NCBI RefSeq assembly: GCF_921293095.1
Contig: NW_025791658.1
Span: 6,510,001-6,574,000 of the forward strand
Direction: 5' to 3'
From: Ischnura elegans
Taxonomy: Eukaryota > Arthropoda > Insecta > Odonata > Coenagrionidae
DNA length: 64,000 nucleotides
Part shown: positions 35,201 to 47,200 of the stretch, piece after piece
Position numbering within the stretch: the first letter of the stretch is position 1
Layout of the letters: each line of letters starts with the position of its first letter
The notes under the pieces: model-generated
Databases searched by the model: none
What the model was told of the DNA's origin: nothing
The model's input: the letters and a program-made list of their open reading frames with translations, nothing else
Translations under genes and position numbers: made by a program

Positions 35201-38200
35201 TTTTCTTCTTTGGGATATTTCCATGGCTTCTCTGATGAGTCTCAGTTTAAAACCTTTTAGTCTTCCGACTAGTCTAGAAGTTTTCCGTCTTCCTCTACCT
35301 CCATTGTAAAAATGTTGTCTTTAATCCTGCTTAAATAAGTTAAAATTATTGAAGCTTTTCCTTTCCCTGTGTCCAAATTATAAGTGTCGTCGATATATCT
35401 GACCCAAATCTTAGGCTTGTGGATTACTGTTTCTTCTACGTGTTCCATAAATATGTTTGCAATTGCTGGGGAGAGAGGGGAACCTATCGCTCCTTCAGAC
35501 ACCTGTAGATAAAAATTATTCCTCCACCAGAAGAAATTGCTCTCAAGGCAAATCTCTGCCAGTTTTGCGATTTTTTCTCCAAATCTGTCTTTGATGACAT
35601 TTACCGCCTCCTCACAAGGAATATTTGTGAAGAGCGATGCCATGTCAAAACTGACTAGGAGGTCTTCTTTTTTGACCTTGATGCCACTACTATTCCAAAG
35701 AAAATGTTGCAAGTTTTTCACGTGTGACTTTGCCTCTTCTACTGCAGGCCGTAAAATCGGTGCCAGGTACTTTTGCTAATTTATATGTTGGTGAGTCAAT
35801 GGCGCTGACAATTGGCCTAAGGGGCACTCCTTCCTTATGAATTTTTGGCAGGCCGTAGATGCAAGGAGTTTTCGGATCCTGTGGGTTGATTCTTCATCTT
35901 TCGGCGGGATTCCATACATAAGTCTTTATTATTTCTGTCACCATCCTTTTGTACTAACCTCAAGGAAGCCAAAATCCTTGCCAAAGTTAAAGGTTTTAAA
36001 CAGAGACTCGTCAGAGAAGCCATTGAAATATCCAAAGAAGAAAAGAAAAATTTCAACACGGACACCGGCATTAAAATTAGCCGTACTTGGCAACCCATAG
36101 TGAGGAAAAACAATCAGCAACCCACTCCTCAAACCTCCCGCTCCTCTTCCCCCGCTACATGACATGGATACCTATATACAAGAATTTAAATTCCCAACTC
36201 TTCAGAATCCCTTGAGAAAGCGACCAACATCAGTCAGCAAACGTTGGGGCCACCCAAGAAGGGACACAGTGACATGTCCCAAAAGTTTTTATTCATAATA
36301 ACAAGGTAATCTTTTAATAAAGTAACACATCACAGCCAACAAATTAAATCTCAGAGTAAAAAAAAAGCAACAACTCTTACAATTTGGCCCTCGATACAAC
36401 TGGAAAAAGCTATCATTATAAATAAAATCATTCATTTACAAGTCAATGGCCTAACAAGTTAAATAGCAACATCTTCAAAAGAAAATATTTTACTTTAAAA
36501 GAATTTATACTTTAGACAAATGTAAAAAGATTAAGAAGAAATAATTATATACATTGCAGTAAATTTTACATTATTAAAAATCAATAACCACCCAAAAGTA
36601 GAGAAAAATATTATCTTTTATTTAAAACCAAGTTAACTTAAGTAAACGTAAATTACACATGGATGACTAATTTAGGTCCTTCATTCATCAAAAAAGTTGT
36701 AACTACCTCATGATTCATTAATTGTTCACCCAAACTCAGACCTAATCAAGATCAGTAACACATTAGCCCTACACCATCAGCTGAACAAGAATTGATTACC
36801 TATACATATAACAGTAGTTAGTAATGCTACCACCAAATTACGGTAGGCACTTTTGGTGAGGATATGATTAGATGGAGTGTGAAGAACAGAATAAAATGAT
36901 CATTTTGCAACAATGAGAGTGATAATGCACACCATAGAAGCTTCTGCATATATAAGAGGAGATTTTCCAGCAAGATAAGTTAAGTTATTGACAAAGTTAT
37001 GCAATTTCCTCTTGGGCTTCATTTGTCAGTAGATTGCGACTGCAGCTTCAGAACTCTATTTCAGTCGCATCTATCCTCGTCAGCTCTTGGTGCTCTAAAG
37101 GCAAAGGATAATTGGACAACACATGATATAAATGCACCGCCAGGCATTTGCCCAGATTAAGTTCCACCTTTCTCCTCACATGAAAGTTGTTTAAATCTAA
37201 TGATAGAACCTAAACGTCAGAGCGAAAACTATTTTGATATCTATGATATCTTCATTAGCAAATAAGTGTATTTTACTGCTAAATCCAGAGCAAAGGTCAG
37301 AGATGTATACAATGAACAAAAAGGAGCTGATTGCACTACCCTGCAGGACAAAAGATGCATGTTTCTGATGAATGATGTTTGGAAAGTTCCAGGGAGGACT
37401 GAATTTTTTGTGATAGCAAACCTGCACATAACATGGAAAAAGCTCACTTACCAAGTCATGAGTTGCCAGAGGGTCTGAAGCCTCACTTGAAATTCCAACT
37501 GTATTCGGCGAGTTAAATGCAGGATAATTCCCTTCACTGAGGAGCTGTTCGTTTTCCTCTTTCACAGTGCACTAAAAGAGAATGTTGAGTGTCAATCAAT
37601 AAAAGCAATATAATAATCAAGAGAATTTAAATTTAAGCAATAAAAGTTAAATTATTGATAAAGTTATGCAATTTTCTCTTGAGCTTCATTTGTCACAAGA
37701 GTGCAACTATAGCTTCAGACCTCTATTTCAGTCTCATCTGTCCTCGTTAGCTCCTGGTGCTCTGAAGGCAAAGGATGCAGGTTGATAATGTGCCAACCTT
37801 GCAAGCTTTCACTGACCCAGCTCAATCAGTTACGTGGGATTTGCTCAGATTAAGTTCTATGCCCCACTCTTATCTCCTTAAATGAAAGTATTTTAATTCC
37901 AACGACTTAGTTTAAAAGTTAGAGTGAGCATTATTTTGCAATTTATGACATCTCCATCATCAAATAAATGTATTTTACTGCTGATTCCGGACCAGAGGTC
38001 ATACATGAATGTAATGAAGAAAATGGAGCAGATTACACTAACTTGTGGGACAACAGATATGAGCTTCTGCTAAATAATGTTAGCAATGTTCCATCAAGGA
38101 TAGGTTTGTATCAGAGTACAACTGAATCACTTAACAATGCAAAAGTACACTTACCAAGTCATGAGTTGCCAGAGGGTCTGAAGCCTCACTTGAAATGCCA

Positions 38201-41200
38201 GCTGTATTCGGTGAGTTAAATGCAGGATAATTCCCTTCACTGAAGAGCTGTTCGTTTTCCTCTTTCACATTACTCTAAAAAAGAATGTTGAGTGTCAATC
38301 AATAACAGCAATATTATAAATAATTATAACCTTTTTAATGATAAAAAACAAAACCCTGTCTTTCAATGGAGACCACACAACCCAGTCGAAACGTATGCCT
38401 GAGATTTTTATGGCTTCTTTAATACACTTGTTTATTTGATAGGTGCTTTTTGTCTAATTTGGATTGGAATGGCTCAGTATTTGCTTGACTCAGTAACAAC
38501 TAGCAAACATCCTCACCTGGAACTCAGAGGTGGTAGATTTTGCTCTTCAATTGTTTCATCAATTTAGATGTCTCAACATCACAAGGTATGCAAAAGATGC
38601 TGGAGGTTTTGACTCTAATTCTCTTTATGCTCTTCCATTTATTTCCACCGTTTCTGGGAAGTTGTCATGCATTCTACAAAAATTACAACATTGAGACAAT
38701 ACACAAAAATGAAAATCTCCTGAGGAAATCTGAAAATCTACGGAGGAAACGTGTGACGTTTAAGGACTCAAGACCTCTGGTGACTATCATATGCCTCATG
38801 AGTGTGGAGACATATATATATAGGAGTAGCTGGAAGACCTATTGAAGCCAAGATCACAGAGCACAAACGTTGCATTAGACTTAGATACCCTGGGAGATGT
38901 AACGAAGCCAACAATTGTGAGGCATACGATCAGGCCACTCAGTTTAATGAATCAATATTCGTGTGCTAGGCAAATGGATATTGGGATCGTCTTAACAAAG
39001 AGGTGATTGAAATAGGACTCTCAAAAAATAAAATTAATAGAGATGCAGGCTTCAACCTGAGCAAAACATGGACTCCCATTATTTGAGGAATGGGATAAAC
39101 GACCTTTCTGTGAGAAGATTAGCAGGATTGTACAGCGAGGATCGAATTACATGAAAAAATACTCGTTGTTTAGGCTTTCTAGCCTAGCAAAGACTATTAC
39201 TTAGACAGTAGACAAAATCAAGTTAACCACAGGCCTACTCAATTGAATGAATGACATATCTGTCAGAAGAATAGTGATGTCATACAAAAGAAATTGACTT
39301 ACACGCAAACAAATAAAGATATCAAGGGTTTTGCTATATATTGTACCACTGGAAAAGTTGTGCAACTGGTCTTCGTACATTTGAGGGTGACTTCCCTTAC
39401 CAATGCATAAGTATACTCTAGGAAAACCCACTTCTGTAGTGCAACCCATAATTTTGTTCAACTGAAGGCAATTACATTACCGTATAATTGCAGATGAGAA
39501 TAAAACTTACCAACATGTTGGCTTGGGGTAATTGGCAGTTTTCCAAAGGAATGAATATTTCAGTCCTTTGAACTGAGCATGCAAACTGTGAAGTTCCTTC
39601 AATCGTATCTTGAATGCATTCTTTTGTCTCAGCAGATGACCCCATATTGTCATCAGCTGTCCTCTCTTCTTTGATACTCTGTGCAGAAAGTAAAAGTTAT
39701 TAACAAGTCTCCTTCTTCAAAATAAACAAATAAGTCATTCCAACCAGATGAACCGTTCAGTCGGAGCCCACATTTCAACAGCTGGCTCTGCCATCATCCT
39801 CAGAGCATTGACTGATGGACCAAACAATTGTCCGCACGGTCATCAAAAGAGGGACATCACGATGAGCTTTGACGTTGTGTACCTCTTCAAACCATTCCCC
39901 CTTAATGACATGGTTCAGCTCCTGAGAGTGACTTTTTACCACAATATCGTAGAATTATTACATCATGTACTGACAACATCATACTTTACGAGCGATAGAA
40001 AATTATTTGTGCAGAAGGAAGGAATCCCCTTGGAATAAAGTCTAAACATCTATGGTGCCATAGCACATTTTTTAACTCATAGAGTGCGGGAACATTTTTG
40101 TACATTTTGTACGCTGACTGCAGCATTCACCCAAAACTTTCCCACCCAAAGAAAACATTCTACACACATCAACAAGGCTGATAATACCATAAACCCACTC
40201 ATACAGATCTCTATTTGAATGGGCGGACTCATTACCATCCAGCCGAAAAAAAAGGGATCCTGAAAAACTTAGTACAGCATGCCTAAGCCAATGAAGAAAG
40301 CCTGCCCAGTGTATTGAAACACCTGCATAAATCATTTTGGCAGAATGGGTGATGTGAAAGAGACATCCACCGTGCTCTTAAGAAACCCTATCACGAAAAC
40401 ATGGCCGTCCTTAGTTGGACAGTGGATAAAAAAGGAAACCAGTCGTGAGGGCTTGCCTCCCATTCATCTACACTATATGTATCAAGGAACATATCGAGGA
40501 TTCTGGGAAAGAAATCAAATTGAGACAATAAGATACCTTTGAAACTAATCAGTACATTAATTAGAGTCAAGGACAATCTTGGACTGAAGACTCCAGGAGT
40601 ACAACTAAACCCCTGCGAGTGTGGTGAAGTCTGTATTGGGGAGACTATTGGTCGGACCATGAAAGCCTGCATTAAGGAGCACAAGAATTGCATTAGACTG
40701 ACTCACCCCCAGGAGTCAGCGGTCAAAAAATATTGTTTTTGACGATGCAAAACTCCTTTGAAGATTGAGAGGATACGGGGACCAGTTGAGGAAGAAGGCT
40801 ATTGCGTGAAGGCAGACAGACAAAATTTTCAACTGCGACACGGGATACTCAATATGCCATGCATCGAAACTGGCTCTGAAAATTATTAAGACGGCACGAA
40901 AAAAGAAACAATGACAAGATAGATGAAATGACCCAATGCAGAGCCAAAAGATATATAAATCCCTGGACAAATTTTTACAAAGAGCTTCTAGGAGAGGCCC
41001 AAGGAACTCAAGGCTGCTGTTCTAAATTAGGGGTGTAATAAATATTGGATGCTATTCTGCAAGTCATAATTACACCAACCCTGAGTTCTGAATGATGGGG
41101 TATAATAATTTTCTTCTGAATTGCACCGTGCTTTTTCTTGAATTTTGAAGCTCAGCCTTTTCCCGTATGAAAAAATTTCTGAACAGTTTTCTCAACCAAT

Positions 41201-44200
41201 TAGGGATAGGAAATTTTATACATTTATCTGTTTTCTATGGAACAGTGACTTGCAAATATAAGATATGGTTTTATTTACGATTAAATTTTTTATTCATAAC
41301 CTTGGACACATATTATATGCTTTACAAATTTCATTCAGGATATCGGCTTTTTGTTGTTGGTTTGGACATATTTCACAATACATACAGTTATGGGTTATGT
41401 CATTGTTTCATAGTAATAATAATGATTTATTGGGAATAAATAATGAACATCTTACCCAAATCAGTTTGTCTGATGTAAGGTGTATACTATGCCAAGTAAT
41501 CATTGGAAGCTATATATGCTTGAAGCTCTTTGTGATTGTGTTAGCTTTCTAAGTCTTGTTTATTTTTGCATGTCAAAATAAATATATGTCAACTTTTCTT
41601 GTGTTGCTCCTGAGGATATAGCTTACTGGATGAACTAGCTTTCCTTTCTTATGAAAGCTTTATATTTTATGACTCGCTAAATTTCAGTATTTATTTTTGT
41701 TTAGGAAATTTAGTAGGTTACGACGTTACAGCCATGCTTTCTTGTATTGTGATGGAATAATATTTATGTTTCAGTCGTAGATGAGGAAAAAGCAGGAGCA
41801 GGTGATGATTAATTTACTGTCTGTAAAAAAAAGCAAGATACTCGAGTTTGAGGAGCTCTAGCATCTAGACGAAGCAATCGATTTCAGTGCAATAAAAAGC
41901 ATACCAAAGAGAATTTAGTTCTATGTTATATCATGTACTTTAAAAATTCTTCCGCTAAATAGTATTTCCTGTACTTAATTTTTTCTCAAAAAAGTACCCG
42001 TTTTTTGCGCGTAAAATCAAGGTGCCCAACTTTGAGCGCTTGGATTTCCGCAGTTTTTGTTCCTATAACTTACAATTTTGATGTAAAGAAGCCACATCTA
42101 TTACTAGCAGTTTGTTGAAAACAAATTTTTTATACCACAAAAATTAACTAAGTTGTTGTAAACAACGCAAACCTCTGCTAACTTAAGTTAAGTCTCGAAA
42201 AATCAATTTAATTGACTCACTGGTTTCGAAGTTTTATAAACCACCAGATCGGGGAATCCCGCATAACCTTCCACAGTTTTATATGCCGGGAAAGCCTACG
42301 ATCATTCTTCAGGTTAACACAAGCTTAAAAAAATTCAAGAATTGGCGGGAATTGACCACATAGAGGATGTTTTCCTCGCACACAAAGTGTTGAAATAAAT
42401 GGTTGATATGAATGCACCGCTGAAAGTTTAAACTATTTGTAGTAATCCTTTGCAATAATTGTTATTCTTTATGTACTGTTGATGAACCAAGCTTGTGCTC
42501 CACATATTAAGCTTGAATGTTAACGTCTACACAATAGGGTGGTTTCCCATTATTTTTTATTGCCTAAATCGAAAGATTATTACTCCTGGAGTACGTATGT
42601 CATGCTTTTAGATTTTTAAATGACGATATCTATTTTTCGCGATTAAATGAAAAGTGAAAAATTTCAAGCGCGCGAAAACGCGACACATAAGGAGGAATGA
42701 TGGGAAAAAGTCGTACGACGCATTCCTGGTTCCCCCTCCCGCCTTGTGAGGTGACCTTGATCGAGACTCTGAGCGCTGATAGGACGCAGGATGCTAGCGG
42801 GTAGCTGAGTACCTTGCTGGCTGGTAGCGCTTGGCTTAAATAAAGATTATTAATACCTTATCAAACGAAGGAATATTTCCGACCATAGGCAGTTTTAATA
42901 GGTGATTATTAAGACATGTTTCCCTGAGCTCTGTGCCTCATGCATGAATTTGTAACCTCAGACGATGTATAACTCCTATCCTCTCGTGTAGAAACTAGGT
43001 CCCTGTGACGTCACGTGGAGTGGCATCGCATGGGCGCCAATCTGGCCTTTTTCAAATGAGGATAAAATTTGACCCTTGCCATTCGTCTAAACCGGTATTT
43101 CAAAAACCAAATAATTTGTGTATTATGAATGCACTAATGGTGGGTAACAAATCATAATCAATGCCTTTCGTTTTCTTTGATGAAGGAAACTACCCTATTC
43201 TCTAAACTAATTAAATATTCATCACGCAGGCTGCAATTGTTTAATTAAAATAAAGCAGATTTCATTTTATTCTTAGATATTATTCCATGTTTTTAACGTG
43301 TGATTAGGTTACTTCAATCTCAGAAAAAACAATTCGACAACACAATGTGCACGTTATACAGGGTGTAATACGGAATAGCCTGCTTCGGGGAACAGTGTAA
43401 CATCATTTCACCCCTACTGCATGCAATTTACCGTTCAGAACACTGAATTGCACCAGTGCAGTAGATATTTTTATACATATATATATATACTTATAATTAC
43501 ACCTTCCGATGCAATTGAAACACAGATTACACCCAATTAGAATATTGTATTGCAACAGGGGAGCAATATGCTATATTGCGCTACCCAATATGCTAACAAC
43601 TGAAGAGTATGTTAGTCATTTACCAGCCAAACTTGAAGATGTGGAGCAGAAGAATGATGCAAAACTGTGTAAGGAAGCCAACAAAGAGAAATTATCATTA
43701 CTGGAAGAAAATAAAACTTGGAAACTATGTGAAATGCCTGAAGTAAGACTACCTATTGATGCAAAATGGTTCTTGAAAATGAAAAAAGATAAAAATTAAA
43801 AAAAAATCAAGATACAAAGCACGATCAGTCATCATGGGATGTGCTAATGACAAGGACTTGATTATGATGAAACATATGCCCCTTTTCCTTGACTTTCAAC
43901 ATCTACAGTTTTTATGTAACTGTCTGTAATTACTCTTTTAGCTGCAGTAGTACATGATTTTAACTAACACCCTATGCAGTAGAGAACCGATAAATATCCT
44001 TCCCTCTAGCCTGCCCGAGTGTCTCGCGAGGAATGAACTCTTAAAATTCAGGCAAACCCTTCTTTCTTTCTTACCTAAGAATGGGCCTTCATTAAGGCAC
44101 TTGTCATAGGCGTATTAACAGCATGGAACAGGAAGGAAACGATACGAAATGGGCAGTAAGATAGGAAATGCTTGGAGGCATTCTGCACCTTTGGGGATGG

Positions 44201-47200
44201 CTGGGGAGAGTTAAGTGGCATTAGCGAACCCTAGGGTGAGGAAAAGTGCATTTCCGCTCCACCTAGGCAGCAATAAAATTTTTGGGAAATTGCCATAGGC
44301 AGTCGAGCAATGGTCAAACCTTAAAAAACGTTTTCCCAGAGGTCAGCATATGACACAATTACAAATGATCCTGCAGACTAAAGGTTAACCACACATCATT
44401 GGTTTCACGTCAAATGGATATCAAGAATGCATTTTTGCAAAGGAATTCAAAGAATGAAATATTCATGAAACCGCCAGCAGGAGTTTCTGTCAAAGGAAAC
44501 TTGGTGTGCTAACTCCATGAACCATTGTAAGGACAAAAGCCAGCCCCCAAGGCATGGAATAGCTGCATTGATAACTAAGTACAAAGCCTTGGTTTGGTTC
44601 ACTCAAAGCATGATAAATGTCTTCTTGTCTACACTGAGGTAGCTACGTATTGTGATTTATATTCTACTTCATGCTGATGATTTGCTTATCGGCTGAAAGA
44701 GTGATGAAGAGTTTAGTCTTGCGAAAAGGAAACTACTGGAATATTTAAGATGACTGATCTGTAGAATTTAAAATTCTACCTAGGAATTAAGATAGACATG
44801 AATAAACCTAGTGCGTACTTATCTTAATAGAAGTGCCTGGGAGATATGCTGAGTAGATTTAATATGTCTGATGGCAAATCGCCAATTGAAGAAAAATTTT
44901 GTGCTACTGATTTTGAGAATGAGCCTACAATAACTGACAAACCACAAAATGACCTCATTGGATGTTATACGTACTTGATGTCTATTTCTAGAAGTTAATT
45001 GTCTCTGGGTGTTGCTTCATTTAGAAAGTATCAGAAAAGACCCAGTGTAGGACTATGGAGAGATCTTAACACATTCACGTTCTTTTTTTTGTCTCTTCGG
45101 TTTACGCCAAGTAGTACCAGGGATCTCTGGGAACAACACCAGCGTGACACCAATCGGCATCAGCCCTAGTGAATGTGTTCAAAGAGCACTTTGGTATATT
45201 AAAGGTGCACTTGATTGCAAGTTTTTTCCAAGGAATGATTCAGCCCTGAGTTTTTGCTGATACCGAATGGGCTGAATACAGTTTCATAAGATGAAAAGTC
45301 TACATTGGGTTTTGAAGTGGAAGCATTTCACTGCACTGTGTCACGGAGTACAAGAAAACAGTCAATTGCATCAATATCCTCAACAGAAGTGAAACTTATC
45401 AGCGAAGGTTTTTGTGAGATACAGTGGACAATTCCAGTTTTAGAAGACTTGTGTATAGATATAAAAAAGCTAACAACCATATACGAGGATAACAGTCCTG
45501 TTTTCACAAATTGTTGAAACATAAGCACTGTAGAATGAAAAATATATGTAGTGGTGAAGTAATATTTTCTCTTGGATCTATTTCAGAAAATGACTTTTAG
45601 AAGACTTGTGTATAGATATAAAAAAGCTAACAACCATATACGAGGATAACAGTCCTGTTTTCACAAATTGTTGAAACATAAGCACTGTAGAATGAAAAAT
45701 ATATGTAGTGGTGAAGTAATATTTTCTCTTGGATCTATTTCAGAAAATGACTTTTAATGCAAAATATGTGAAACTGATACAACAAAAGGCTGATATGTTT
45801 ACTCCCTAAATTAGTCACAAGAATTGCCAAGTTGGGAGGATGTCAATATAGCAATTTGCAATTAGTTGGTTGTCACACAATAGGGTGGTTTCCTATTATT
45901 TTTTTACTGCCTAAATCGAAAGATTATCACTCCTGGAGTACGTATTTCACGCTTTTAGATTTTTAAATGACGATATCTATTTTTCGCGATTAAATGAAAA
46001 GTGAAAATTTTTTAGCGTGCGAAAACGTGACTCGTAAGTATGAATGCCGGGAAATCTCTCCATGTGACGTATTTCTGGTTCCCGCTGCCGCCCTGTGAGG
46101 TGACCTTGAGGCGAGTTGAGCGCTGATACAACGCAGGCTGCTAGTGGGTAGCTGAGTACCCTGCTGGCTGGTAGCGCTTGGCTTAAATAAGGATTATTAA
46201 TACCTTATCAAATGAAGAAAACTTTCCGACCATAGCCAGTTTTAATAAGTGATTATTAAGACATGTTTCCCTGAGCTCTGCGCCTCATGCATGCATTGGT
46301 AACCTCAGACGACGTATAACTCCTATCTTCTTGTGTAGAAACTAGGTCCCTGTGACGTCACGTGGAGTGGCATTGCATGGGCGCCAATCTGGCCCTTTTC
46401 AAATGAGGATAAAAATGGACCATTGCCATTCGTCTAAACTGGTATTTCTAAAACGAAATAATTTGTATATTATGAATACAGTAATGGTGGGTAACGAATC
46501 GCAATCAATGACTTTCGTTTTCTTTGATGAAGGAAACTACCCTATTGGTCATTTATGATTTTTTTCCTAACCAGTTGGATTTAAATTTAGTTGGAATTGA
46601 ATATAAAAAGTGTAAGCTCTATTGTACATGCATCCTCTCATTAAACTGTTTGAAAAAGGTAACTTCACAATTGGGACCCTTATTGATGCTCACAATACAT
46701 ATTTCATCAACAAACATCTCAATACCTAACAAAAGAAATTCACCACACAAATCCTCTTTAAATAATAACATATATTTCGGTGTTTTTTTTGCTATGACAG
46801 TATTAAAAACCAAACTTCCCAAATAATAACACCAAAACTTAAGAAACAGAATATAAATCATAAAAAAATTTATAAATGGTTTTTATGTGTGAAAAAAAAC
46901 TAAAAATTATAATTCAAGAAGTGATATAGATGGTGTTAGCAAAATGTATAGCAATTTGATCAAAAATGATGCAAATTTATTATCCTAATGTGGCAAATAA
47001 CAAATAAACGAAACAGCTGCAAAAATAATACACCACATAAATTTAAAAAATGTTTTCTTATCAATGTATCTTTTGATTTTACAGGATATATTTTGCATTA
47101 TAAAAATTATTTTTAATACTGGGCCACTTTTCCATTTCATGCACCAATCTTCCATTTATAGAATAACCCTTCAGAAGGCAAAATGTTTTTTTTAAATATG

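Larger units (their letters stand above)
34938..36305. mobile_element. Penelope-like composite with inverted 3' ends
   Basis: RT sequence lies on the minus strand at 35,890-35,269. Its GIY-YIG end and 3' tail continue on the minus strand to about 34,938. A second copy of the same 3' end runs on the plus strand at 35,930-36,305, giving opposed copies of the tail (GAATTTAAA-TCCCAACT and GGGGCCACCCAAGAA at both ends). Penelope elements are known to insert with such inverted partial copies. Internal deletion joins RT and tail directly at 35,269. Confidence 0.8.
36975..38310. repeat. About 680-bp imperfect tandem duplication containing exons 4 and 5
   Basis: 36,975-37,610 and 37,640-38,310 are two direct copies. 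The exon parts are nearly identical; the intron parts have drifted much further, with many substitutions and indels. Confidence 0.85.

Noticed and set aside
35232-35254. CTGATGAG followed by TCTCAG and TTTAAAAC as a possible hammerhead core on the plus strand
   Set aside because: It is the antisense of the conserved Penelope block REAMEIS and lacks GAAA in the correct place.
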